Shown piece after piece: positions 24,688-32,086 of a DNA stretch of 64,000 nucleotides. The notes under the pieces were generated by a model. The model was not told where the DNA came from. It was given only the letters and a program-made list of their open reading frames with translations, and did not search any database. Source of the DNA: Lentzea aerocolonigenes (GTDB taxonomy: Bacteria > Actinomycetota > Actinomycetes > Mycobacteriales > Pseudonocardiaceae); assembly GCF_000974445.1 (NCBI RefSeq), contig NZ_BBOJ01000036.1, forward strand, positions 21,505-85,504, read 5' to 3'. Position 1 is the first letter of the stretch. The number at the start of each line of letters is the position of its first letter. The position numbers and the translations under genes are program-made.

Positions 24688-25872
24688 TTGAGCGCCGCAC
24701 GCGCGAAGAAGACCGCACTGGTCGCCGGCCGCACGGTCGTCGCGCTCGTCGCCGTGACAACGCTGGCCTTCTCCGGCTACTTCTGGACCGCGCTGCGGCT
24801 GGTGAAGCAGAACACCAACACCACGCAGATCCTCGAGGTGCTGGAGGACATCCCGAACTCGCCGCCCGTCGAGGACGGCGCGATCGACGTCCTGCTGGTG
24901 GGCAGCGACAGCCGGACCGACGCACAGGGCCGTCCGCTGCCCGCGGACGTGTTGCGCAAGCTGCGCACCGAAGGCACCGACACGGTGAACACGGACACGA
25001 TCATCGTGATGCGCATCCCGCGCAACGGCGGCAAGGCGAGCGCGATCTCCATCCCGCGCGACACCTACGTGCCGATCCCCGGCTACCGCGAAGACAAGAT
25101 CAACTCGGCGTACGGCGCGGTCAAGTTCCTCACGGCCGAACGGCTCCAGGCCGAGGGTGTCTCGGACCAGCAGGAACGTGAGCGCAAGTCCGACGAGGCC
25201 GGGCGCAAGGCCCTGGTGCAGGTGGTGCAGGACCTGACGGGGATGCGCGTCGACCACTACGCGGAGATCAACCTCTACGGGTTCTACCTGCTGACCGAGG
25301 TGATCGGCGGCGTGAAGGTGTGCCTGAAGGCGGGCACCTCGGACCCGAACTCCGGCGCGAACTTCCGCGCGGGCGAGCAGGTGATCTCGGGCGGCGACGC
25401 GCTGTCGTTCGTGCGGCAGCGGAACATGCCCGGCGGCGACCTCGGCCGCATCGCGCGGCAGCAGGTGTTCATGTCGCAGGCGATGAAGCAGCTGCTGTCC
25501 GCCGGCACGTTCACCGACACGACGAAGATGAAGGGCCTGCTGGACGCGGTGTCGAAGTCCGTGGTCGTGGACGAGAAGCTCGACCTCGCGACGCTGGCCG
25601 CCCAGGCGCAGGGCATCGCGTCGGGCAACGTGGAGTTCGCCACGATCCCCGTGACGAGCATCGACGCCCGCAACGACCGCGGCCAGAGCATCGTCACCGT
25701 GGACCGCGAGGCGGTGAAGGCGTGGGTGGCGCAGCTGATCGGCGAGACGCCGAAGCCCACCCCTTCCGTCACCCCCAGTACGCCGGCGCGGTTCGGTCCT
25801 GAGAAGCTGCTCTCGCTGGACGGCTTCCCCGCCGTGGCAGCTGCCCAACCGGATGTGCCCTGCATCGACTAG
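24688..25872 (+). CDS. LytR-CpsA-Psr (LCP) ligase
   Basis: A second LCP enzyme of 394 residues, without the LytR_C domain. A transmembrane segment (ALVAVTTLAFSGYFWTALRL) precedes the extracytoplasmic LCP domain. This contains DVLLVGSDSRTDAQGRPL, NTDTIIVMRIPRNGGKASAI, SIPRDTYVPIPGYREDKINS and SFVRQRNMPGGDLGRIARQQ. It is clearly a paralogue of the gene before it. The start is TTG 24688 with GGAGG seven bases upstream. A short proline-rich tail ends the protein. Side-by-side LCP genes next to rhamnose and linker genes fit a wall-polymer ligase role; redundancy or different acceptor polymers are both possible. Confidence 0.92.
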   Translation: MSAARAKKTALVAGRTVVALVAVTTLAFSGYFWTALRLVKQNTNTTQILEVLEDIPNSPPVEDGAIDVLLVGSDSRTDAQGRPLPADVLRKLRTEGTDTVNTDTIIVMRIPRNGGKASAISIPRDTYVPIPGYREDKINSAYGAVKFLTAERLQAEGVSDQQERERKSDEAGRKALVQVVQDLTGMRVDHYAEINLYGFYLLTEVIGGVKVCLKAGTSDPNSGANFRAGEQVISGGDALSFVRQRNMPGGDLGRIARQQVFMSQAMKQLLSAGTFTDTTKMKGLLDAVSKSVVVDEKLDLATLAAQAQGIASGNVEFATIPVTSIDARNDRGQSIVTVDREAVKAWVAQLIGETPKPTPSVTPSTPARFGPEKLLSLDGFPAVAAAQPDVPCID

Positions 25873-25881
25873 GAGTGCCGC

Positions 25882-26565
25882 GTGAGCGTGACCGAGATCC
25901 TCTTCACGCCGTTGCTGAAGGCCGATCCCGGTCGTCCGCTGATCACGCACTACGACGACGCGACGGGTTCGCGCGTCGAGCTGTCCCGCGCGACGATCGC
26001 GAACTGGGCCGCGAAGACGGCGAACTGGCTGCGTGACGAGCACGACGTCGAGCCGGGCGACTCCGTGGCGGTGCTGCTGCCCGCGCACTGGCAGACGGTT
26101 GGCCTGCTGCTCGGCGCGTGGTGGTGCGGCGCCCGTGTCGTCGGTGCGGGCGAGGACGCGAAGGTGGCCGTGGTGCCGCCCGGTGGCACGGCGGACGCGG
26201 ACGTCGTGGCCGTGGCTTCGTTGCACCCCATGGGTTTGGGCGCGGGTGCCGCGGTCGACTACCTCGACGACGTTCGGGTGCACGGCGACGACTTCACGCC
26301 GTGGGAACCGGTTCCGGGCTCGACACCCGCACTGGGCGAGTCCACTGTGGACGAGGTGGTGGCGCAGGCGCGCGAACGCGGCGCGGAGCTGGGCTCCGAG
26401 CCGCGTGTGCTGTCCACTCTGGAGTGGAACGTTCCTTCCGGTGTGCTGGAAGGCTTTCTGGCCGTGCTCGCGGCCGGTGGCTCACTGGTTCAGGTGAGCA
26501 ATCCCGACGCGGGCCTGCTGGCCGCGCGCCGGGAGAGCGAGAAGATCACACAGCTGCTGGGTTGA
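25882..26565 (+). CDS. TIGR03089 family protein (truncated AMP-binding-like)
   Basis: A 227-residue actinobacterial protein of unknown role that resembles only the N-terminal part of adenylate-forming enzymes. Visible features are DPGRPLITHYDDATGSRVEL, the helix ATIANWAAKTANWLRDE, and GDSVAVLLPAHWQTVGLLLG. The short C-terminal part GVLEGFLAVLAAGGSLVQVS follows. The ATP-binding P-loop and catalytic lysine domain of true ligases are absent, as in the family. GTG 25882 follows the second LCP gene by nine bases, so it is in the same operon, as at Rv3268. Its 3' end overlaps the convergent doxX gene by 20 bases. Confidence 0.85.
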   Translation: MSVTEILFTPLLKADPGRPLITHYDDATGSRVELSRATIANWAAKTANWLRDEHDVEPGDSVAVLLPAHWQTVGLLLGAWWCGARVVGAGEDAKVAVVPPGGTADADVVAVASLHPMGLGAGAAVDYLDDVRVHGDDFTPWEPVPGSTPALGESTVDEVVAQARERGAELGSEPRVLSTLEWNVPSGVLEGFLAVLAAGGSLVQVSNPDAGLLAARRESEKITQLLG

Positions 26566-26962
26566 GCACCTTGTTGTTCTTGAACAGCACGCGGTCCAGC
26601 GAGTAGGCACCACCGTTGAAGCCGAGCGCGAGGGCGGCCGCACCGAGCACCACGACCAGCTCGGCACCACCCTCGCCGATCAGGCCGTTCGGCAGGTGCA
26701 CGAGCATCCACGCGCCGAGCATGTTGGCAGCCAGCAGCACGCCGGCGATCGGCAACGCGAGGCCCGCGATCAGCGCGAGGCCGCCGACGAGCTCGACCGT
26801 CGCGGCGAACGCGGCGGACACCGAAGGCAGCGGCACACCCATCTTCTCGAACGACCCGGCGGTGCCGGCGAGGCCGTACTCGGTCCACTTCTGCCAGCCG
26901 TGCGCGACGAACACGATGCCGATGCCGATGCGTCCGATGAGTGCGGCGACGTCCTTGACCAT
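26546..26962 (-). CDS. DoxX family membrane protein
   Basis: A 138-residue protein with four hydrophobic segments, the DoxX fold. It starts LIGRIGIGIVFVAHGWQKW, has FAATVELVGGLALIAGLALP with the conserved E-x-x-G-G motif, then LLAANMLGAWMLVHLPNGL, and ends with VVLGAAALALGFNGGAYSLD. Relatives take part in redox or thiosulfate-linked membrane complexes, but no substrate can be assigned here. ATG 26962 has GGGGAG five bases upstream. An inverted repeat of the type bound by HxlR or MarR regulators lies in its upstream region at 26991-27025. It is convergent with and overlaps the TIGR03089 gene. Confidence 0.88.
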   Translation of the reverse strand: MVKDVAALIGRIGIGIVFVAHGWQKWTEYGLAGTAGSFEKMGVPLPSVSAAFAATVELVGGLALIAGLALPIAGVLLAANMLGAWMLVHLPNGLIGEGGAELVVVLGAAALALGFNGGAYSLDRVLFKNNKVLNPAAV

Positions 26963-26990
26963 GCTTGCTCCCCGATCCTGTCGTTCAGCT

Positions 26991-27025
26991 GTTCAACTTC
27001 GAACCAAACTAGTACAAGTTTGAAC
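26991..27025 (-). promoter_or_regulatory. Candidate operator upstream of doxX (nested dyad)
   Basis: CAAACT (27005-27010) and AGTTTG (27017-27022) face each other around six bases. An outer dyad, GTTCAA (26991-26996) and TTGAAC (27020-27025), overlaps it. The core CTAGTACAAG resembles sites of HxlR/MarR-type redox regulators that often control DoxX genes. No such regulator gene is adjacent, so it would act from elsewhere. Confidence 0.5.
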
Positions 27026-27055
27026 AACCTTATGGTTTCGACAGGAACCCGACAG

Positions 27056-27820
27056 CTACTTGCTAAGTCCTATGCCGTCACCCTTCGTGGTCGTCAGGGT
27101 CAGGTTGTTGCGGTCGATCTTGTACGTGACCTGGCCTTTCAGCGTCTCCAGCACGGCCTTCTCGACCGCCATCTTGTCCGGCTCGCACGCCTTGTCCGTG
27201 TGACCCAGCTCGCCGATGGTGATCGTCGACCCCTCCACCTCGTAAGACCCGAAAGCGTCGTTGCACCCGAGCTTCGCGTTGAGCTTGCCGTTCTCGAACC
27301 TGATCGAGGCCTCCACGCCGGCCGGAGTCGACGAGACCGCGTCGGCCTGGACGAGGCTCGCCAGCTTCCACGTGCCGCCTTCGAGCGTGGCGGGCGCCTC
27401 CGGCCCGAGCACGATCTCCGCGTTCGACCCGGTGACCACCAGGTTCGTGCCGTCCATCCGCCACGACGGTGACGCGCGCAGCAGCTTGGACAGCCACTCG
27501 TCCTGGGTGTGCAGGTCGGGACTGGGACAGCCCATCGCGGTCATGCCGAGGTCGGGGACGACGATCTTGCCGTCATCCAGCGAGACCGGCCCCTGCATCT
27601 GGTTGCAGCCGGCGCTGGCGAGCAGCCGCCCGTCGTCGGTGAATCTGAGCTCCACGTTCGTGCCCTCGACCAGGGGGCGCGGCTTGCCCTGCTCGGTGAC
27701 GAAGGCCGAGCGGAACACCTTGCCCTTCACCTCACCACCCCCTCCTCCGGTGGACGTGCTGCCGCACCCCGTGGCGAGCAGGGCGGCGGCGAGTGCTGCG
27801 ACGAGAACTCGGTAGCTCAT
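27056..27820 (-). CDS. META-domain lipoprotein (two domains)
   Basis: A secreted lipoprotein of 254 residues. The signal peptide MSYRVLVAALAAALLATGCG has a lipobox with Cys near 19. Two HslJ/META-type beta domains follow. The first runs through GTNVELRFTDDGRLLASAGC and NQMQGPVSLDDGKIVVPDLG; the second starts at LEGGTWKLASLVQADAVSST and contains KLGCNDAFGSYEVEGSTITI and TDKACEPDKMAVEKAVLETL. The conserved GCN motif occurs in both. I start at ATG 27820, since the frame upstream (to 27901) lacks signal-peptide character. Function is not known beyond envelope location. It is divergent from the arsR gene. Confidence 0.85.
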   Translation of the reverse strand: MSYRVLVAALAAALLATGCGSTSTGGGGGEVKGKVFRSAFVTEQGKPRPLVEGTNVELRFTDDGRLLASAGCNQMQGPVSLDDGKIVVPDLGMTAMGCPSPDLHTQDEWLSKLLRASPSWRMDGTNLVVTGSNAEIVLGPEAPATLEGGTWKLASLVQADAVSSTPAGVEASIRFENGKLNAKLGCNDAFGSYEVEGSTITIGELGHTDKACEPDKMAVEKAVLETLKGQVTYKIDRNNLTLTTTKGDGIGLSK

Positions 27821-27919
27821 GCGATGAGGACGGAACACCAGGCCTCCGGGGTTGCGCGAAGACGGGATTTCCGGGCCAGGCCAACGGAAATTCGACGTCA
27901 CGGGGACTTCGTCAGGTAC

Positions 27920-27978
27920 TTGACAGGACGACGAGCAAGGGCTCTACTTAACCCAGAGGTTAGATAACCAAGTGGTTA
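27920..27978 (+). promoter_or_regulatory. Promoter and double-dyad operator of the ArsR-SRPBCC operon
   Basis: A TTGACA -35 box is at 27920-27925, with TCTACT as a weak -10 at 27943-27948 (17-base spacer). Directly after it, two copies of TAACC-N4-GGTTA occur at 27949-27962 and 27965-27978, separated by two bases. The alternate pairing GGTTA-GA-TAACC also forms a perfect dyad at 27958-27969. The second copy ends nine bases before the arsR ATG. Such placement fits autorepression by the ArsR protein. Confidence 0.65.
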
Positions 27979-27986
27979 GGTACGAG

Positions 27987-28313
27987 ATGGACCAGCTGAG
28001 CGCCACCTTCGCCGCACTAGCGGACCCGACCCGCCGGGCGATCCTCGCGAGGCTCACCGAGGGCCCGGCGACGGTGAAGGAGCTCTCCGAGCCGTTCGAC
28101 ATCAGCGGCCCGGCGATCTCCAAGCACCTGCGCGTGCTGGAAAAGGCAGGCCTGATCACCCGCGGCAGGGAAGCCCAGTGGCGCCCCTGCCAGCTCGACG
28201 CGACGCCGTTGAAGGAGGTCGCCGTGTGGGCAGAGAACTACCGCCGCTTCTGGGATGCGAGCTACACGCGCCTGGACGCACTCTTGACGGAGATGAAGGA
28301 GAAAGAGCGATGA
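27987..28313 (+). CDS. ArsR-family winged-helix transcriptional regulator
   Basis: A 108-residue repressor-type regulator. The winged helix shows LSATFAALADPTRRAILARL, then GPATVKELSEPFDISGPAIS as the recognition helix and KHLRVLEKAGLITRGREAQW as the wing. No cysteine metal-binding motif is present, so it belongs to the non-metal subgroup usually paired with an SRPBCC protein. I choose ATG 27987; GTG 27972 would lie inside the operator. The stop overlaps the next start as ATGA. It probably controls its own operon through the double dyad just upstream. The inducing signal is unknown. Confidence 0.92.
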   Translation: MDQLSATFAALADPTRRAILARLTEGPATVKELSEPFDISGPAISKHLRVLEKAGLITRGREAQWRPCQLDATPLKEVAVWAENYRRFWDASYTRLDALLTEMKEKER

Positions 28314-28789
28314 ACACCACCAAGTTCGGAACCACCGTCACCCTCCCGTCCGACACCGAGATCGCGATGACGCGCACGTTCGACGCGCCCGCCGCGCTGG
28401 TGTGGAAGGCGTTCACCGAGCCGGCGATGCTGCGGCGCTGGCTGCTCGGCCCCGACGGCTGGGAGATGCCGATCTGCGAGGTCGACCTGCGCGTGGGCGG
28501 CAAGTGGCGCTACGGCTGGGCCCAGCCGGACGGCTCGCAGGCGTTCGAGATGTACGGCGAGTACACCGAGGTCACGCCTTTCACCCGTCTGGTGAACACC
28601 GAGCACTTCGAGGACAACCCGCCGGCCGAGACGACGGTGGAGTTCGTCGAGTCCGACGGGCAGACGACGATGACCACGACGATGAAGCTGGTGTCGCAGG
28701 AGGCTCGGGACGCGGTGCTGGCGACCGGGATGGCGGACGGCGCCGGACGTTCCTACGAGCGGCTGGGCGAAGTCCTCGCGTCGCTGTGA
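28310..28789 (+). CDS. SRPBCC (AHSA1-like) domain protein
   Basis: A 159-residue START-like protein with a hydrophobic pocket, of the type encoded beside ArsR regulators. Key segments are EIAMTRTFDAPAALVWKAFT, PAMLRRWLLGPDGWEMPICE, DLRVGGKWRYGWAQPDGSQA and FEMYGEYTEVTPFTRLVNTE, and a C-terminal helix ends SYERLGEVLASL. ATG 28310 overlaps the arsR stop by four bases, so translation is coupled. The ligand is unknown; relatives are often annotated as polyketide cyclase-like or ATPase activators without proof. Confidence 0.9.
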   Translation: MNTTKFGTTVTLPSDTEIAMTRTFDAPAALVWKAFTEPAMLRRWLLGPDGWEMPICEVDLRVGGKWRYGWAQPDGSQAFEMYGEYTEVTPFTRLVNTEHFEDNPPAETTVEFVESDGQTTMTTTMKLVSQEARDAVLATGMADGAGRSYERLGEVLASL

Positions 28790-28863
28790 CGACGTTGGGT
28801 AGTCACCAGTCGTGACCCCGGTTCCCCCGGTAGAGGCCGTGGCGCGCGGCTACGTTCGTCCAC

Positions 28864-29226
28864 ATGGGACGTTTCCTCGTGGCTCTGGCCATCACGCTCG
28901 GTTTCGCCGTGCTCTCCGCGCCCCTCGCGCACGCGTCCGCTCCTGGTCGCTGGCAGGTGACGCCGTGCCCGTCGGGTGCGAAGGCGCTGTGGCTGCCGCG
29001 CGTCGACAAGTTCGGCACCGACATCAGCTGCACGACGGAAGAAGCCCGTGCGGCGGCGGTGAAGGAAGCGGTCGACAGCGGCAGCCCGACGCGGATGATG
29101 AACGTCGCGATCGCGTTCGCGCAGCAGCTCTCGGACAAGTCGCTGACCGCGGAGTCGTCGTGCGTGCTGGGCGCGAAGGGGGCGATCGGCGAGGCGATCG
29201 GCACGTGCGTGACCGCCTGGTTGTAA
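28864..29226 (+). CDS. Small secreted hypothetical protein
   Basis: A 120-residue protein with a clear signal peptide: GRFLVALAITLGFAVLSAPL ending AHASAPG, so cleavage after about residue 25 is likely. The mature part has three cysteines (VTPCPSG, DISCTTEEA, SSCVLGAKG) plus one near the end (GTCVTAWL), enough for two disulfides. Helices EEARAAAVKEAVDSGSPTRM and MNVAIAFAQQLSDKSLTAES lie between them. I do not recognise a family. It precedes the alarmone-synthetase-like gene by 60 bases on the same strand, with its own spacing, so co-transcription is possible but unproven. Confidence 0.65.
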   Translation: MGRFLVALAITLGFAVLSAPLAHASAPGRWQVTPCPSGAKALWLPRVDKFGTDISCTTEEARAAAVKEAVDSGSPTRMMNVAIAFAQQLSDKSLTAESSCVLGAKGAIGEAIGTCVTAWL

Positions 29227-29286
29227 TGCCCGCCGCGTGACTCCCGATCAAGAGCGTGCACCGCCACCTAGACCGGGAGCCACGCA

Positions 29287-30327
29287 GTGACGTCGCTGGA
29301 CTGGAAGGCCGAGTACGTCAAAGCCCGTTCGACGTACGAGGACTGCGAGAAGGACGTGCGCAGGTTCGTCGACAAGATCCTCGAGAACGCCGGGATCGCC
29401 GTCTTCCAGGTCGAGGGCCGGGTGAAGACGCTGGACAGCATCGACGAGAAGATCCGGCGCAAGTCCGGCAAGTACGCCAACCCGCTGACCGACATGACGG
29501 ACCTGGTCGGGGTGCGGATCATCGCGCACTACCTCGAAGACGTCGACCGGATCGTCGAGCTGCTGAGCAAAGAGTTCGAGGTGCGTGAAGAGCACTCGGT
29601 GAACAAGCGGGACGAGCTGGCGCCCGACCAGTTCGGTTATGCGTCGAACCACCTGGTCGTGCGCATCGGCAGCCGGAGTGAACGGTCGTGGGCGAGGTAC
29701 GCCGGCATCTCCGCGGAGTTCCAGGTTCGCACGATGTCGCAGCACGCGTGGGCGGCGATGCACCACAAGCTCGGCTACAAACGTGAGGCCGACGTGCCGA
29801 TCCCGTTGCAGCGCAAACTGTTCCTGCTGAGCGCGTTGTTCGAGATGGCGGACGAACAGTTCTCCACGATCAAGGGCGAGATCGACAAGCTGTCCGGCGA
29901 GTACTCCGACAGCGTCAAGCACGGTGCTCTCGACTTGCGGGTCAACGCGCAGTCCATGGAAGCCTACGTGCGCAACAGTCCCAAGGTGCTGGAGATCGCC
30001 GAGGTGGCGAAAGGCTTGAGAATCAGGTACTGGGAGGGCGATCTCAGCGTACTGGTGGCCCTCGCCAAGGCGCTCGGCGCGAAGACCATCGGGCAGTTCG
30101 ACGAGAAGCTGCCGGACGGACCCTCGACACACCGCGTGCTCAGCGCGTTCTTGTCGGTCTTCGGCCCTCGATCAGAGGGCCGCGTGATCGAGATCAGCCT
30201 GGGAAGCATCATCGCGACCTTCCGCGGCCTGGAAGAGAAGCAGTTCAAGAGGATCTTTCCCGACAGCGGCAGCGCGGGCTGGAAGCTGTTCGAGGGAATG
30301 CACGAGAAGGTGCGGAGCCAGGAGTGA
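29287..30327 (+). CDS. RelA/SpoT-type (p)ppGpp synthetase domain protein with unknown C-terminal region
   Basis: Predicted pyrophosphokinase of the small alarmone synthetase or toxSAS group; 346 residues. The synthetase domain fills about 25-175. It has GRVKTLDSIDEKIRRKSGKY, the acidic NPLTDMTDLVGVRIIAHYLE near 65-84, FGYASNHLVVRIG near 115, then FQVRTMSQHAWAAMHHKLGY with the R-T and H-x-W motifs near 145-163. There is no HD hydrolase, TGS or ACT domain. About 150 C-terminal residues, with ARVNAQSMEAYVRNSPKVLE-like helices, match nothing I know. GTG 29287 has GGGAG seven bases upstream. Products could be (p)ppGpp, an adenosine analogue, or pyrophosphorylated tRNA as in toxSAS enzymes. Confidence 0.83.
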   Translation: MTSLDWKAEYVKARSTYEDCEKDVRRFVDKILENAGIAVFQVEGRVKTLDSIDEKIRRKSGKYANPLTDMTDLVGVRIIAHYLEDVDRIVELLSKEFEVREEHSVNKRDELAPDQFGYASNHLVVRIGSRSERSWARYAGISAEFQVRTMSQHAWAAMHHKLGYKREADVPIPLQRKLFLLSALFEMADEQFSTIKGEIDKLSGEYSDSVKHGALDLRVNAQSMEAYVRNSPKVLEIAEVAKGLRIRYWEGDLSVLVALAKALGAKTIGQFDEKLPDGPSTHRVLSAFLSVFGPRSEGRVIEISLGSIIATFRGLEEKQFKRIFPDSGSAGWKLFEGMHEKVRSQE

Positions 30328-30340
30328 GGTCCTGGCTCCG
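30313..30340. terminator. Strong hairpin at the end of the synthetase gene
   Basis: CGGAGCCAGGA (30313-30323) pairs perfectly with its complement (30330-30340) around a six-base loop that holds the TGA stop of the synthetase gene. It lies between that gene and the convergent fadE25, whose stop is 13 bases further, so it can end transcription from both sides. No U-tract is present. Confidence 0.75.
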
Positions 30341-30352
30341 CGACTCGAAGCC

Positions 30353-31516
30353 CTAGCCGTTGAGGACCGCGCGCGACATCACGACGCGCTGGATCTGGTT
30401 CGTGCCCTCGTAGATCTGCGTGATCTTCGCGTCCCGCATCATCCGCTCCACGGGGAAGTCACGCGTGTACCCCGCGCCACCGAACAGCTGCACCGCATCC
30501 GTCGTGACCTCCATGGCCACGTCGGACGCGAAGCACTTGGCGGCAGCGGTGATGAAGCCGATGTTCGGCTCGCCGCGCTCGGCCTTCGCGGCCGCCACGT
30601 ACACCATGTGCCGGGCCGCCTCGATCTTCATCGCCATGTCGGCGAGCATGAACTGGACGCCCTGGAAGTCCGAAATGGACTTCCCGAACTGCTTGCGGTC
30701 CTTGACGTACGCGACCGCAGCGTCCAAGGCGCCCTGCGCGATGCCCACGGCCTGCGCGCCGATCGTCGGACGGGTGTGGTCCAGAGTCCGGAGAGCCGTC
30801 TTCAGGCCGGTGCCGGGCTCGCCGATGATCCGCGAGGCCGGGATCGTGCAGTTCTCGAAGTAGATCTCGCGGGTCGGCGAGCCCTTGATGCCGAGCTTGC
30901 GCTCCTTCGGGCCCACCGAGAAGCCGGGGTCGTCCTTGTGCACGACGAACGCCGAGATGCCGGCCGACTTCTTGGCGGCGTTGGGGTCCGTCACGGCCAT
31001 GACCGTGTACCAGGTGGACTCGCCGGCGTTGGTGATCCAGCACTTGGTGCCGTTCAGCACCCAGTTGTCACCGTCGCGAACGGCCCGCGTGCGCATCGAG
31101 GCGGTGTCGGAGCCCGCCTCGCGCTCGGACAGGGCGTAGGAGGCCATGGCCTCGCCCGAGGCGATGGACGGCATGACGAGCTGCTTCAGCTCTTCCGAGG
31201 CCGAGAGCAGGATCGGCATGGTGCCGAGCTTGTTCACCGCGGGGATCAGGGACGACGAGCCGCAGACGCGGGCGATCTCCTCGATCACGATGCAGGTGGC
31301 CACGGAGTCCGCGCCCTGGCCGTCGTACTCCTCCGGCACGTGCACGGCCGCGAAGCCGGACTTGACCAGGGCGTTGTGCGCCTCGACCGGGAAGCGCTCG
31401 TTCTCGTCGACCTCGGCCGCGAACGGCTTGATCTCCTTCTCGGCGAGCGAGCGGACGGCCTCTCGCAGCGCCTCGTGCTCCTCGGCGAGCTGGTAGGTGC
31501 CGAAGCTCGGGTTCAC
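30353..31516 (-). CDS. fadE25: Acyl-CoA dehydrogenase, FadE25-like
   Basis: A flavoprotein that introduces the alpha-beta double bond into acyl-CoA during fatty- or branched-acid oxidation. It has 387 residues, the normal size. Segments seen are AVHVPEEYDGQGADSVATCI, YALSEREAGSDTASMRTRAV for FAD and acyl binding, and WITNAGESTWYTVMAVTDP. At the C-terminus is GGAGYTRDFPVERMMRDAKI, then IYEGTNQIQR with the catalytic Glu at about 370. GTG 31516 follows GGGAGGTAA. The location before purE-purK on the same strand is that of Rv3274c. The exact chain-length preference cannot be read. Confidence 0.94.
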   Translation of the reverse strand: MNPSFGTYQLAEEHEALREAVRSLAEKEIKPFAAEVDENERFPVEAHNALVKSGFAAVHVPEEYDGQGADSVATCIVIEEIARVCGSSSLIPAVNKLGTMPILLSASEELKQLVMPSIASGEAMASYALSEREAGSDTASMRTRAVRDGDNWVLNGTKCWITNAGESTWYTVMAVTDPNAAKKSAGISAFVVHKDDPGFSVGPKERKLGIKGSPTREIYFENCTIPASRIIGEPGTGLKTALRTLDHTRPTIGAQAVGIAQGALDAAVAYVKDRKQFGKSISDFQGVQFMLADMAMKIEAARHMVYVAAAKAERGEPNIGFITAAAKCFASDVAMEVTTDAVQLFGGAGYTRDFPVERMMRDAKITQIYEGTNQIQRVVMSRAVLNG

Positions 31517-31594
31517 CTTGTTACCTCCCGGTAGCGAGTACTCAGCACGATGTTAGCGCCCGTTTACCACGGGCGCCGCTGTGCTGTTGAGCAC

Positions 31595-32086
31595 TCAGAG
31601 GGACTTCTGCAGCGCCGCGTCCTTGTCTAGTACGAGCTGCTCGAGTTCCGCCTGGAAACGGGCCATGCGCTCCTGCAGCGCCGGGTCGCCGGACGCCAGC
31701 ATCCGGACGGCCAGGAGACCGGCGTTGCGGGCGCCACCCACTGAGACGGTCGCCACCGGGACGCCCGCGGGCATCTGCACGATCGAGAGCAACGAGTCCA
31801 TGCCGTCGAGGTACTTCAGCGGCACCGGCACGCCGATGACCGGGAGCACGGTGGCGGAGGCGACCATGCCCGGCAGGTGAGCGGCGCCGCCCGCGCCCGC
31901 GATGATCACCCGCAGGCCGCGCGAGGCGGCGGACTCGGCGTAGTCGATCATGCGCTTCGGGGTGCGGTGCGCGGAGACGACGCTGACCTCGTACGCCACG
32001 TCGAACTCGGCGAGGGCTTCGGCCGCGGCCTTCATCACCGGCCAGTCCGAGTCGCTGCCCATGATCACGCCAACCTGCACAGTCAC
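31595..32086 (-). CDS. purE: N5-carboxyaminoimidazole ribonucleotide mutase
   Basis: Purine synthesis: moves the carboxyl group of N5-CAIR to give CAIR. The 163-residue class I PurE shows VGVIMGSDSDWPVMKAAAEA with the phosphate loop and VVSAHRTPKRMIDYAESAAS with the active-site His. GGAAHLPGMVASATVLPVIG and MPAGVPVATVSVGGARNAGL follow. GTG 32086 overlaps the purK stop (GTGA) and is preceded by a purine-rich GGGAGCTCGGA, so it is translated right behind purK. The in-frame extension to 32122 lies inside purK and is not needed. Confidence 0.96.
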   Translation of the reverse strand: MTVQVGVIMGSDSDWPVMKAAAEALAEFDVAYEVSVVSAHRTPKRMIDYAESAASRGLRVIIAGAGGAAHLPGMVASATVLPVIGVPVPLKYLDGMDSLLSIVQMPAGVPVATVSVGGARNAGLLAVRMLASGDPALQERMARFQAELEQLVLDKDAALQKSL

